Source: Herpetosiphonaceae bacterium
Lineage (GTDB): Bacteria; Chloroflexota; Chloroflexia; Chloroflexales; Herpetosiphonaceae
Assembly: GCA_013538855.1 (NCBI GenBank)
Contig: JABXJS010000111.1
Location: forward strand, 1-33,122
DNA: 33,122 nt
Reading direction: 5' to 3'
Under the pieces are notes generated by a model. It had not been told where the DNA came from and did not search any database. It saw nothing but the letters and a program-made list of their open reading frames with translations. Position numbers and translations under genes: made by a program. Below are positions 18,239-26,626 of this stretch, in pieces; positions within the stretch are counted from its first letter, which is position 1; the number at the start of each line of letters is the position of its first letter.

Positions 18239-18667
18239 GTGATCAACGGTTTATTCCAAGCTCACTCTGGTTGGCGCTGGGTTGCCATGCTCGCAATCGT
18301 TGTGGCGATTGGCTACGGCCTCTGGGGCTGGCTCACAAATCAGCGCTGGTCCACAACCGGCCGCCGCATTACGATGTTCGCGACAATCGCCGTAGATATT
18401 CAGCTCTTGCTGGGGATTGTGCTCTATGTGTCGTATATGATCGATGGCCGCTGGAGCGCCTACTCAGCCAGCGTGAAGTTTGCCCACCCGCTGATGATGA
18501 TTCTCGCGCTGGGGGCAATTCACATGACCAACGTGCGCGTGAAACGCGCCGACCGTGGCAAGTTCCGCGTGCTCGCCGTCGGTGCCATTATCACGCTGGT
18601 GCTCGTCGTGCTTGGCATCGCTGCCCTTGGCGACGCAAGCCGCATCTACACCATGAGCCGCGTCTAA
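18239..18667 (+). CDS. Small four-helix membrane protein
   Basis: The 142-aa protein has four predicted transmembrane helices: about 12-32 (WVAMLAIVVAIGYGLWGWL), 45-67 (MFATIAVDIQLLLGIVLYVSYM), 82-98 (AHPLMMILALGAIHMT) and 111-130 (VLAVGAIITLVLVVLGIAAL). Histidines near membrane faces (HSGWRW at the N-terminus, HPLMM and IHM in helix 3) recall small b-type cytochrome-like or heme-copper-linked membrane proteins, but I cannot assign a family. It starts with GTG, supported by AGGGAGA 6-7 nt upstream. It is monocistronic, followed by a strong hairpin terminator. Confidence 0.8.
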   Translation: MINGLFQAHSGWRWVAMLAIVVAIGYGLWGWLTNQRWSTTGRRITMFATIAVDIQLLLGIVLYVSYMIDGRWSAYSASVKFAHPLMMILALGAIHMTNVRVKRADRGKFRVLAVGAIITLVLVVLGIAALGDASRIYTMSRV

Positions 18668-18690
18668 AGAGCACCAGTCATTTAAAAACG

Positions 18691-18720
18691 GCGGAGGCAC
18701 CCACATCTGGGAGCCTCCGC
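18691..18720. terminator. Bidirectional terminator
   Basis: GCGGAGGC (18691-18698) pairs with GCCTCCGC (18713-18720), with an inner CCCA/TGGG stem and a CATC loop. AAAAA on the left gives a U-tract for the minus-strand radical SAM gene. The plus strand has the looser TGTGTGTTTC. Confidence 0.85.
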
Positions 18721-18754
18721 TGTGTGTTTCTGCCATTCGATCGCTAGCGCTGTG

Positions 18755-19864
18755 CTACTCCTGCGGCCCTGACTGCTGCAAGCGCTGCAGCATATCATCG
18801 AGCCGCGAGTGCGAGGCGGTCAGGCTGAGGATTTCGCGCAGCGCTGGCCACAGCGGGCTAACCGCCAGCGCCGCCTCGTCGATCTCGCCCTTGAAGACAG
18901 CATCGGCCAGATGTGTATGCCGCCCAGCCAGCAGCTCACGGCCCTTGACATGATCCTCAAAAGCCTGATGCTTTAGCAGCAGCGCGGCAGTGTTGGTGGG
19001 CGAAAGATGCTGCTTGTACAGCTCAAGCGGCGCGCGCACGCGCAGCCCAAACTGCTCGCAGCGCCCCATGATCTCGCGATTCATCTCACGGCGATACTCG
19101 GCTCCTGGCTGCATCTCCGTACCATACAACTCGCGGTAGTAGGCTGCGGGATAGTTGCCCAGGCGGTTGAGCAGCTCCGCCATGCGCAGGCGATGGCGCT
19201 CGTTGGGCTGCCAGAGATACTCCCAGCACACCCACTGCGGCTCCACAGCGGCGATGGCCTCTAGCGTCACCGGCAGCTGCCGATCGGTGTCGGTGAGATA
19301 GGGGATGACCGGAATGAGCGAGACGGCGGTGGGGATGCCTGCGCGCCGGAGCGTATTGAGCGCCTCCAGACGGATTGATGGCGGCGGCGCTTTGCTCTCT
19401 AGCTTCTCCGACAACAGCGGATCGACCGTTAAAATAGAGAACATCACGATCGCTAGGTTGTCCTCGTTCATGCGCTGAAGCAGCGTCAGGTCCTCAAGCA
19501 CCGCGTGGCTCTTGGTCTGGATCAGCACCGGACGCTGGGCCAAGTGGCAGGCCTGCAGCATTTGGCGCGTAAGGCGATAGGTGCGCTCGGCCGGCTGGTA
19601 GGGATCGGCGAGATTAAAAGCGATCAACTCGCCCTCGGGCAGCGTTTTAATATGCTCAGCGAAGCGCTCGGGCAGATCCACAAACGCCCGCACCACCTCA
19701 TTGAAGGGGCGCGTGTTGAACGACCAGCCGTCGCAGTAGTGACAGCCGATCTCACAGCCAGCGTATGCGCCGGTCTGGTAGGTTGATAAAAACAGCTCAT
19801 TGATCGTCGGGCGCCGCGGCGCGAGAGCCGGGCCACCAGGACGCTCCTCAAGATAGTAGGCCAT
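18755..19864 (-). CDS. Radical SAM protein of unknown substrate
   Basis: The 369-aa protein binds a [4Fe-4S] cluster through CEIGCHYC (C37, C41, C44), the CxxxCxxC signature of radical SAM enzymes. Later segments follow the partial TIM barrel: LIAFNLADPYQPAERTYRLTRQML, PVLIQTKSHAVLEDL, FSILTVDPLLSEKLESKAPPPSIRLEALNTLRRAGIPTAVSLIPVIPYLTD. This last pattern resembles the spore photoproduct lyase-like (SPL/Rv2578c) branch, but the substrate is not known. The C-terminal about 120 residues are helical and family-specific. The ATG at 19864 is chosen because AGGG lies 8 nt upstream. A GTG at 19873 is the alternative. It is monocistronic and divergent from the two-component system. Confidence 0.85.
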   Translation of the reverse strand: MAYYLEERPGGPALAPRRPTINELFLSTYQTGAYAGCEIGCHYCDGWSFNTRPFNEVVRAFVDLPERFAEHIKTLPEGELIAFNLADPYQPAERTYRLTRQMLQACHLAQRPVLIQTKSHAVLEDLTLLQRMNEDNLAIVMFSILTVDPLLSEKLESKAPPPSIRLEALNTLRRAGIPTAVSLIPVIPYLTDTDRQLPVTLEAIAAVEPQWVCWEYLWQPNERHRLRMAELLNRLGNYPAAYYRELYGTEMQPGAEYRREMNREIMGRCEQFGLRVRAPLELYKQHLSPTNTAALLLKHQAFEDHVKGRELLAGRHTHLADAVFKGEIDEAALAVSPLWPALREILSLTASHSRLDDMLQRLQQSGPQE

Positions 19865-20027
19865 GCAGTCCACCCTAAAGTAGCATTTCGTTCAGCCTAT
19901 TATACCAGCAGGCCCGTCCTCGGTCGGAAGGACGACTCATACTCGTCCTGATGCACAGGCCAGTTTGCCCACGGCTCCGATGGCAGCCAAAGGCCGCCAT
20001 GGTACGTTAATCACGGAGGAAATAGCG

Positions 20028-21650
20028 ATGCGTCGACGTTTAGCGCAGCGGTTTGGCAACCTGCGCTGGAAGCTCACTTGGTCGTATGTCTGGGTGACAC
20101 TGGTGATCTCTATGCTGATCAACTGCGCTGCTTTTGCGCTCATCCTAGGCAGCAACCCAATCCCAACCCCACAGCTGCTACACGAGCTGCAGCAGTCGCA
20201 TGCGCAGGATCTCGCCGTGCTCTGGGAGGACAACTCGCCGCCATCACAGCAGCTGCAGAATGCGCTGCGCTTTCGCTTTGGCAGCGTGCAGTCCACGACA
20301 AGCGGCCAAAGCGCGGCGATCCGGGTGGGCCTCAGCCTGCAGATTAACTACGACGATCCGCAGCTGCTCGAGCGGAGCCTGAAGCTTGATCTAAGCACGT
20401 TTGAGACGCACGCAAGCTATACCAGCACCAGCCCGCTTGTGCTCGTCACCGATCCTGCCGGTGTCATTATTGCCGGCAACTTCCCGCAGCAGTTCGCACC
20501 TGGCAGCCTGATCAGCGATCCCGAGGTGGCGAACGCCCAAACGTATATCGCCGCCGCGCGCGCTGATCAAGCTACGCCACCTGCCTATGGGCGCAGCGGC
20601 AACCGGCTTGTCGCGGCAACGCCGATTAAGCACAATGGAGCGGTTGTGGCGGTGCTGTACATGCATACGCGGCCCTTTGAAATTAGCCGTTGGATCGTCG
20701 TGATTCTTGTCGTTGTGATCTTTGTGGTAACGTTCGTTGTAACCGGCTTTGTCAACGGCTTAATTGGCATGATCTATGGCTATCTGGCCGCCCGTCCGTA
20801 TGCGCGACGGCTCCAGCAGCTCAGCCAAGCCTCCGCAGCAGTGGCGCAGGGCGATTTTGCTATCCGTATTGATGACCCGTCCGCCGACGAGATTGGCCAG
20901 CTTGGACGGCAGTTCAACACCATGGCCGACCAACTCGCCGCCAATATGCACGCGCTACGCGCGCTCGCCGATCACAACGCCGCGCTCGCCGAGCAGGCCG
21001 CTCAGCTCGCAATCGTCGAGGAGCGCCATCGCCTCGCCCGCGAGCTGCACGATAGCGTCAGCCAGGAGCTGTTCAGCGTCACCATGCTCGCCGCCGCCGC
21101 GCAGAACCTGCTGACCAGCCAGCCCCAGCGCGCCGCCGAGCACCTGGTGCAGCTGCGCCAGATGGCCCAGCGCGCCCTTCAGGAGACACGCGCGCTGATC
21201 TTCGCCCTGCGGCCTGCGGCCCTCGGCGACAGAGGGCTGGCCCAGGCGCTGCGCCAGCTTTGCTCTAGCGCCCGCGAGCGCCAAGCGCTCGATGTCGATC
21301 TCCAGATCGAGGGCGAGCGACGGCTGCCGCTGGAGCAAGAGCAGACGCTCTTTCGGATTGTGCAGGAGGCGCTGGCTAATGTCGTGCGCCACAGCGGCGT
21401 GCAACAAGCGCAGGTTGGGCTGCGCTACAGCGATCACGAGACCCAGCTGACCATCAGCGATAAAGGCAAGGGCTTTGACACACAGGCAGCTCGTCCAGCC
21501 CAGTCGCTGGGCCTGATCAGCATCGCCGAGCGCGTGGCGGCCATCGGCGGAACATGGCACATTACGAGCGCTTTGGGGGCAGGCACACGCATCGACATAC
21601 ATATACCACGGGCGACCGAGAGCAGCGCAACGGAAAGGAACACACCATGA
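20028..21650 (+). CDS. NarL-family membrane sensor histidine kinase
   Basis: The 540-aa kinase has TM1 at about 17-40, a roughly 175-residue extracytoplasmic sensor (about 41-215), TM2 at about 221-250, HAMP (253-307), a short coiled coil, and a HisKA_3 domain with phosphorylated H341 in RLARELHDSVSQELF. The ATPase domain carries FRIVQEALANVVRHSG (N box), ISDKGKGFD (G1) and SLGLISIAERVAAIGG. The sensor contains TDPAGVIIAGNFP, which looks like a CACHE/PAS-type extracellular fold that binds small ligands. GGAGGA 7 nt before the ATG at 20028 fixes the start. Its stop overlaps the start of the response regulator (ATGA), and an ABC exporter follows, so it probably senses an envelope or antibiotic-like signal (inference). 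Confidence 0.92.
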   Translation: MRRRLAQRFGNLRWKLTWSYVWVTLVISMLINCAAFALILGSNPIPTPQLLHELQQSHAQDLAVLWEDNSPPSQQLQNALRFRFGSVQSTTSGQSAAIRVGLSLQINYDDPQLLERSLKLDLSTFETHASYTSTSPLVLVTDPAGVIIAGNFPQQFAPGSLISDPEVANAQTYIAAARADQATPPAYGRSGNRLVAATPIKHNGAVVAVLYMHTRPFEISRWIVVILVVVIFVVTFVVTGFVNGLIGMIYGYLAARPYARRLQQLSQASAAVAQGDFAIRIDDPSADEIGQLGRQFNTMADQLAANMHALRALADHNAALAEQAAQLAIVEERHRLARELHDSVSQELFSVTMLAAAAQNLLTSQPQRAAEHLVQLRQMAQRALQETRALIFALRPAALGDRGLAQALRQLCSSARERQALDVDLQIEGERRLPLEQEQTLFRIVQEALANVVRHSGVQQAQVGLRYSDHETQLTISDKGKGFDTQAARPAQSLGLISIAERVAAIGGTWHITSALGAGTRIDIHIPRATESSATERNTP

Positions 21651-22297
21651 GCGATACAATCCGCGTCGTTTTAATTGATGACCACGTCGTTGTGCGGGTT
21701 GGGCTGCGAGCGTTCCTCGACACCCAGCCCGACATCGAGATCGTTGGCGAGGCCGACTCTGGCGAGAGCGGGGTGGACCTTGTAAGCCAAACCCTGCCCG
21801 ATGTGGTGCTGATGGATCTGCTGATGCCTGGCATCGACGGCGTCGAGGCCACGCGTCAAGTGCGCGCCGTCTCGCCCCACACCCAGGTGATCGTGCTCAC
21901 GAGCTACGCCGAAGACGAGCGCATCTTTCCAGCCATCAAGGCCGGTGCGCTCTCCTACCTGCTGAAAGATGTGGGGCCAGAGAAGCTGGTGGCGGCGATC
22001 CAGGCCGCCCGGCGCGGCGAGGCCACCCTGCATCCAACCGTGGCCGCGCGGCTGATGAGCGAGATCAACGGCACCCGCGAAACATCGCCGCTCGATCTGC
22101 TGACCGAGCGCGAGCGCGATGTGCTCACCTGCATCGCCCGCGGCATGAGCAATGCCGAGATCGCCCAGCATTTAGTGATCGGCGAGCGTACGGTAAAAAC
22201 CCATGTGTCGAATATTTTATCGAAACTGCATCTTCAGGATCGCACGCAAGCAGCGATTATGGCTCTGCGCGAGCGCTTAATTCCGCTCGATGAGTGA
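21647..22297 (+). CDS. NarL/FixJ-type response regulator
   Basis: This 216-aa regulator has a receiver with DDH (11-13), phosphoacceptor D57 in VVLMDLLMPGIDG, T/S at VLTSYA and K in YLLKDV. The C-terminal LuxR-type helix-turn-helix reads LTERERDVLTCIARGMSNAEIAQHLVIGERTVKTHVSNILSKL. The start at 21647 is set by AAAGGA and by the 4-bp overlap with the kinase stop. The upstream in-frame extension lies inside the kinase gene. It is the cognate regulator of that kinase and probably controls the ABC genes 68 bp downstream. Confidence 0.95.
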   Translation: MSDTIRVVLIDDHVVVRVGLRAFLDTQPDIEIVGEADSGESGVDLVSQTLPDVVLMDLLMPGIDGVEATRQVRAVSPHTQVIVLTSYAEDERIFPAIKAGALSYLLKDVGPEKLVAAIQAARRGEATLHPTVAARLMSEINGTRETSPLDLLTERERDVLTCIARGMSNAEIAQHLVIGERTVKTHVSNILSKLHLQDRTQAAIMALRERLIPLDE

Positions 22298-22365
22298 CCA
22301 ATCGTGTAACAAAACGCCAACGTTCGGCGTCTAATCCGCCAGAATTCAACCAGAAAGGACTTCGC

Positions 22366-23328
22366 ATGAGCGAGATAGCCATCACAGCTCGCGGGCTGAC
22401 CAAAGTCTATGGTCGCACGCCAGCCGTCAATAAGCTTGATCTGGACATCAAGGCCGGTTCAGTCTACGGCTTCTTAGGGCCAAACGGCGCAGGCAAGACA
22501 ACGACGATCCGCATGCTGCTCGGCCTCATTCAGCCCACCGCCGGCACCGCCCAAGTGCTCGGCCACGACATCCGCACCGAGCGCGAGGCGATCGCGCGCA
22601 AAGTGGCCGCCATCGTCGAATCGCCCGCCTTCTACACCTATCTCAGCGGTATCGACAACCTGCGGGTCTTCGCCCGCACATCGGGCGTCGACGACTCAAA
22701 TGCACGGCTGCAAGGTCTGCTGGAGCGGGTTGGCCTTGGCCCACGCGGCAAAGATAAAGTCAAAACCTACTCGCTGGGCATGAAGCAGCGCCTTGGCATC
22801 GCCGCCACGCTGCTCAACGATCCGCAGATCATCTTTCTCGACGAGCCGACCAACGGCCTTGATCCAGCGGGCACCGTCGAGATGCGCCATATGATCGAGC
22901 GGTTGGGCCACGAGGGCCGCACCATCTTCCTCTCCTCGCACCTGCTGCACGAGGTCGAGCAGGTGTGCACGAGTGTGGCGATTATCCAGCAAGGTGTGAC
23001 GATTGCGCAGGGCCGGGTGCAGGATCTTGTCAACGATGGCGGCGGCTACGCGATCGAGGCCGCACCGTTTGATCGGGCCATGAGTGTGCTGCAGGAGCAC
23101 CGCGAGCTGAACGCCAGCAGCCAAGATGGGCACTGGATCAATGTGTCGGCCCAGGCCAGCGATATGCCGCAGCTCGTGCGTGCGCTGGTAGCTGCCAACG
23201 TTGATGTGTATCAGGTCCAGGTGCGCCAGCGCTCGCTAGAGAATCTATTCCTAGAGCTGACCAACGGCGGTGGTCCCGCCAACGCCTTTGTGCCACAGCC
23301 TTTAGCCGAGATGGAGGTCGGTCAATGA
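22366..23328 (+). CDS. ABC transporter ATP-binding protein (BcrA-like)
   Basis: The 320-aa ATPase has Walker A GPNGAGKTTT (38-47), Q-loop region VAAIVESPAFYTYLSG, signature YSLGMKQRLGIA, Walker B IIFLDEPTNGLDPAG and switch histidine SSHLLHEVEQ. The C-terminal about 90 residues form the extra domain typical of ABC-2 exporters of the BcrA/YxlF group. AGAAAGGA precedes the ATG at 22366. It overlaps the permease by 4 bp (ATGA) and follows a two-component system. This is the classic layout of an inducible exporter of antimicrobial peptides or lipids, but the substrate cannot be read from the sequence. Confidence 0.93.
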   Translation: MSEIAITARGLTKVYGRTPAVNKLDLDIKAGSVYGFLGPNGAGKTTTIRMLLGLIQPTAGTAQVLGHDIRTEREAIARKVAAIVESPAFYTYLSGIDNLRVFARTSGVDDSNARLQGLLERVGLGPRGKDKVKTYSLGMKQRLGIAATLLNDPQIIFLDEPTNGLDPAGTVEMRHMIERLGHEGRTIFLSSHLLHEVEQVCTSVAIIQQGVTIAQGRVQDLVNDGGGYAIEAAPFDRAMSVLQEHRELNASSQDGHWINVSAQASDMPQLVRALVAANVDVYQVQVRQRSLENLFLELTNGGGPANAFVPQPLAEMEVGQ

Positions 23329-24158
23329 TGAGTTTATATCGCGCCGAGTGGCTGAAGATGCGCAAGCGCCCAGCGACGCTTGGCATTGTCCTGATTACGC
23401 TGATAGTGGTGGTGTTGGCGATGGGGGGCTTCACCGCCTATGCGCTCTCGCAGGGCGTTGGCAGCGCACCGTATGAGGCAGCCCTGCAGCTGCTGGCCTA
23501 CCCATCAGCGCTCCAGTTCACCTTGAGCATTCTCTCATCGCTGGGCATGCTGCTGGCGGTGATCTTCATCGCCAACTATGTTGGCAGCGAGTACAGCCGC
23601 GACACGTGGAAGATGATCCTGCCGCGCAAGGGCAGCCGCCAGCTGTTTCTGTGGATGAAGATCGCGCTCACCTTCACGTTTATTCTCGTGCTGGTAGCAA
23701 TCACGCTGATCGTTGGCCAAGTCGTTGGGATGCTCGGTGTGCTGCTGCTAGGCGGCGATATAGCCCCAAGCACCAGCACCTCGCTGGCTGATATTGGCAA
23801 AGCCTGCTTTGCGCTAGTGTTCCAGATGGGCTTCTACAGCCTGCTGGCGCTGCTGGCGGTGATCATCACCCGCTCGACCATCGGCGGCATTGTGATTGGC
23901 GTGGTCGCCAGCACGGTGCTCGGCATTATCACGCAGCTGTCTACATGGGCGGCGAAGATTTTACCGAACGTGCACATTGAAAATATCATGCTGCATGTTG
24001 GCGTCAACGGTGGGCGGGAAAACCAAGCCTTCATTGATCAGATGTTTGGGCAGTCGATCTCAGTCTGGGTCAGCGTGGCGGTCGTCAGCGCCTACATTCT
24101 GGCCTTCCTCGCCGGCTCGATGTGGATCTTCACCCGCCGCGATATGGCTGGCGGCTAG
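23325..24158 (+). CDS. ABC-2 type permease
   Basis: The 277-aa permease has six predicted transmembrane helices: about 18-42, 62-86, 105-135, 155-180, 187-208 and 245-268. The N-terminal cytoplasmic motif LYRAEWLKMRKRPAT is typical of BcrB/ABC-2 subunits, as is the YVGSEYSRDTWKMILPRKGSRQLFLWMK loop. It is translationally coupled to the ATPase (ATGA) and closes the operon, followed by a perfect 13-bp terminator hairpin. It presumably dimerises to form the channel of the exporter. Confidence 0.92.
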   Translation: MMSLYRAEWLKMRKRPATLGIVLITLIVVVLAMGGFTAYALSQGVGSAPYEAALQLLAYPSALQFTLSILSSLGMLLAVIFIANYVGSEYSRDTWKMILPRKGSRQLFLWMKIALTFTFILVLVAITLIVGQVVGMLGVLLLGGDIAPSTSTSLADIGKACFALVFQMGFYSLLALLAVIITRSTIGGIVIGVVASTVLGIITQLSTWAAKILPNVHIENIMLHVGVNGGRENQAFIDQMFGQSISVWVSVAVVSAYILAFLAGSMWIFTRRDMAGG

Positions 24159-24169
24159 CGCAACAACAC

Positions 24170-24205
24170 GGGCGCTGATCACCTTCAACATAGTGATCAG
24201 CGCCC
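24170..24205 (+). terminator. Terminator of the two-component/ABC operon
   Basis: GGGCGCTGATCAC (24170-24182) pairs perfectly with 24193-24205 around a 10-nt loop. The U-tract is weak. The 160 bp from here to 24367 hold no gene I can support. Confidence 0.75.
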
Positions 24206-24367
24206 GCTTGAACTGAACCACTAGCGCTGCTAGCGCTCACGTTTTTCCTCACAAGCCCTACAGCCGTTGCCGCCGGATCAGCGCTTGACACGCCACAGCA
24301 GCAGGCGCTGCCGCCGCACACGCCTGCGCGCAACCACCCGCGCCGCATCCCACAAGCACACAACCGA

Positions 24368-25375
24368 CTAGCGCGCCAGGGCAAGCAGATCGAACAGCAC
24401 AGCCGAGGCGGTGACCTCAACGCCTGCACCAGGGCCACGCACCACGAGCGGGCGCTCGCTATAGCGCGTCGTCGTCCATGTCACCATGTTGTCGGGGCCA
24501 CGCAGGCTGCCAAGCGGGCTATCAAGCGGTACTGCGCGCAGCCCAACGGCGGCACCTTGGGCTGTGATCGTGGCCACGTAGCGCAACGTAGCAGCGTTAG
24601 CGCGCGCGGCAGCTTGACGCTCAGCGAAGCCAGCATCAAGCTGCGTCAGCGCCGCCAGGAAATCGGCCACCGAGCCGTGAGCCAGATGCTCAGGGAACAG
24701 TGGCTCGACTGTGACGTCGCGCCACTCGAGCGGATAGCCCAACGTGCGCGCCAAAATCAGCGCCTTACGCGCCACATCGATGCCACCGAGATCATCGCGT
24801 GGATCAGGCTCGGTCCAGCCACGACGCGCCGCCTCGGCCACAGTCGCCGAGTAGGGCGCACCAGCCTCGATCTCGGAGAGCAAAAAGCCCAGAGTACCGC
24901 TTAGGCAGCCCTCGATGCGCTGAACCTCGTCACCGGTATCGCGGAGCCACTGCGTTGTCACAACGACGGGCAAGCCCGCGCCAACCGTCGCCTCGTAGCG
25001 CGTACGGCCAGCAGAGCTGAGCGCCTGAAACAGCGTAAAGTCGGCCGCGAGCGGCTTCTTGTTGGCCAAAGCCACACGATAGCCGTCGGCGACAAGCTGG
25101 CGCAGAATTGGCCCGCTCTCGTCGGCGGTGGTGTCGGCGACGAGCGCACCAGCAGGGAGTGCGGTATGCCACGCCCCGGCTACGCCACCAGGCTGCTGGG
25201 CCAACGGCTGGCCCTGGGCCTTGGCAGCGCAGATGCGCTCAAGTGTCGCTGAATCGAGCGCGCCAGCGATATAGCCGCTGCGATCAGCGACGAGGCCGAT
25301 GGTGAAGTGTGGCTGTGCCTGCGCCGCCAGCGCGCGCCCGACACCGCCCAAGCCAATAATTGCCAGCATGTTCAC
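24368..25375 (-). CDS. hom: Homoserine dehydrogenase
   Basis: The enzyme reduces aspartate semialdehyde to homoserine with NAD(P)H, the branch point to threonine and methionine. The 335-aa form lacks the C-terminal ACT domain found in longer enzymes, so direct threonine feedback is less likely. Visible motifs are the nucleotide-binding loop IGLGGVGRAL (7-16), VALANKKPLA with the catalytic-region lysine, YEATVGAGLPVV, GCLSGTLGFLLSEIE and GWTEPDPRDDLGGIDVARKALILAR. The start is GTG at 25375, supported by GGAGG 9 nt upstream. An ATG two codons later would be too far from it. It is monocistronic and divergent from the YugP-type peptidase gene. No thrB or thrC is adjacent. Confidence 0.94.
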   Translation of the reverse strand: MNMLAIIGLGGVGRALAAQAQPHFTIGLVADRSGYIAGALDSATLERICAAKAQGQPLAQQPGGVAGAWHTALPAGALVADTTADESGPILRQLVADGYRVALANKKPLAADFTLFQALSSAGRTRYEATVGAGLPVVVTTQWLRDTGDEVQRIEGCLSGTLGFLLSEIEAGAPYSATVAEAARRGWTEPDPRDDLGGIDVARKALILARTLGYPLEWRDVTVEPLFPEHLAHGSVADFLAALTQLDAGFAERQAAARANAATLRYVATITAQGAAVGLRAVPLDSPLGSLRGPDNMVTWTTTRYSERPLVVRGPGAGVEVTASAVLFDLLALAR

Positions 25376-25426
25376 GATTGATAACCTCCGGATTAACGTC
25401 CCGCTAACGCAGGCTGGTCTGCCCTT

Positions 25427-25435
25427 TGCTATAGT
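25427..25435 (+). promoter_or_regulatory. Extended -10 promoter of the YugP-type peptidase
   Basis: TGC plus TATAGT (25430-25435) lies about 50 bp before the ATG at 25486. No -35 consensus is evident. Confidence 0.6.
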
Positions 25436-25485
25436 TTAGACAGCATACCATAGACACATGACGCATGTGTTTTACGGAGGAACCC

Positions 25486-26190
25486 ATGTTTTTCTTTGAC
25501 CCACTGTACCTTCTCTTTGCAATCCCAGGGATGTTGCTGGTCTTCTGGGCGCAGTGGAAGGTCAAATCAACATTTAGCAAGTACGCCCGTGTGCCAAACT
25601 CGTATGGTCTCAGCGGCTACGATGTCGCGCGGCGGCTGATGAGTGCCGAGGGCTTGAATCTTCAGGTCAACCAGGTGCCCGGCGAGCTGACCGACTTCTA
25701 TAACCCAGCCGACAAGTCGATCAACCTATCGCAGAGTTCCATCCAGCCCTCGGTGGGCGCGATGGCAGTGGTGGCACATGAGCTGGGCCACGCGGTGCAG
25801 GACAAGCAGGGCTACACGCCGATGCGCCTGCGCAGCTCGATTGTGGGCGTGGCCACTTTGGGCACGAATCTCGGCACCTGGCTCGTGTTCCTTGGCTTGA
25901 TCTTCGGCGGAGCCTCGCGCTCGAGCTTTGGCTTCCAGATGGCGGTGGTGGGACTGATACTCTTCTCGGCGGCAGTGCTCTTCACGCTGGTGACGCTGCC
26001 AGTTGAGCTGAACGCCTCGAAGCGCGCGCGGCAGATGCTAATCGCCAACGGTATGGTCTCGCCACAGGAGCAGGCCGCCGTCAAGGATGTGCTCAACGCA
26101 GCGGCGATGACCTATGTTGCAGCAGCGGCAAGCTCAATTTTGACCTTCCTGTACCTGGCATACCGTGTGTTTGGCGGGCGGCGCGACTAA
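25486..26190 (+). CDS. YugP-type membrane zinc metallopeptidase
   Basis: The 234-aa integral membrane protein has the zincin motif HELGH (98-102) within AVVAHELGHAVQD. An N-terminal helix lies at about 6-24. Two or three helices follow the active site (about 122-142, 150-176 and C-terminal 205-225). The pattern YGLSGYDVARRLMSAEGL, then YNPADKSINLS, is characteristic of the YugP/neutral zinc metallopeptidase family, whose natural substrates are poorly known. GGAGGA precedes the ATG at 25486, which is preferred over an upstream in-frame codon at 25465. It is followed after about 70 bp by a small membrane protein gene that has its own promoter. Confidence 0.9.
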   Translation: MFFFDPLYLLFAIPGMLLVFWAQWKVKSTFSKYARVPNSYGLSGYDVARRLMSAEGLNLQVNQVPGELTDFYNPADKSINLSQSSIQPSVGAMAVVAHELGHAVQDKQGYTPMRLRSSIVGVATLGTNLGTWLVFLGLIFGGASRSSFGFQMAVVGLILFSAAVLFTLVTLPVELNASKRARQMLIANGMVSPQEQAAVKDVLNAAAMTYVAAAASSILTFLYLAYRVFGGRRD

Positions 26191-26215
26191 GTGCTGCACG
26201 CATTGGCCTGAGGTT

Positions 26216-26224
26216 TGCTATACT
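26216..26224 (+). promoter_or_regulatory. Extended -10 promoter of the 45-aa protein gene
   Basis: TGC plus TATACT (26219-26224), 38 bp before the ATG at 26263. Confidence 0.6.
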
Positions 26225-26262
26225 GGAGCACAGCATGATCTTAGCATGAGGAGGAATCGTTC

Positions 26263-26400
26263 ATGGAAGATGATCTGAAGCGCCGCCTAGTATACGGGCT
26301 GTTCAGCTTAGTGCTTAGCGCGCTCGCCACCCGCTTAGCCGTCTATCTCACCAATAAAATCCTCGGCGAACCAGCTGACTCATCCGAGTCGATCGTCTAA
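26263..26400 (+). CDS. Small membrane protein, 45 aa
   Basis: The frame runs from ATG at 26263 to TAA at 26400. It begins MEDDLKRRLVYGLFSLVLSA, continues with a hydrophobic run to about residue 31, and ends in a polar acidic tail (EPADSSESIV). It has a complete expression unit: an extended -10 at 26219-26224, a strong GAGGAGGAA ribosome site and an intrinsic terminator 20 bp past the stop. It has a single predicted transmembrane helix. The function is unknown. The basic N-terminus plus hydrophobic helix recalls the start of the 79-aa protein at 29183 in the neighbouring operon, though the similarity is low. Confidence 0.75.
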   Translation: MEDDLKRRLVYGLFSLVLSALATRLAVYLTNKILGEPADSSESIV

Positions 26401-26420
26401 GCTACGCCGAAGCCCACCAG

Positions 26421-26452
26421 CGCCGCCCTTTCAGCAGAGAGGGCGGCGTTTT
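26421..26452 (+). terminator. Intrinsic terminator of the 45-aa protein gene
   Basis: A 12-bp stem (26421-26432 with 26437-26448, one T-G wobble) with an AGCA tetraloop is followed by TTTT (26449-26452). Confidence 0.9.
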
Positions 26453-26626
26453 GGCACAACTTGTGCTTAGCTCCTGCTTTTATACCAATTCACCGTGGGT
26501 ACTCAGCAATCAATCCAAGGCCGGTTTGGGACGCAGCCCCATGCTCCCCCGGCAGGCTTGCACATCTGTGCCCGCTCTAAGGCGAGTTGGCATTACAGAC
26601 AATCACAACAACAGAGGACTACCGCC

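Noticed and set aside
25376-25485. Threonine or methionine riboswitch before homoserine dehydrogenase
   Set aside because: The intergenic space is about 110 bp, shared with a divergent promoter, and no known riboswitch core is visible.
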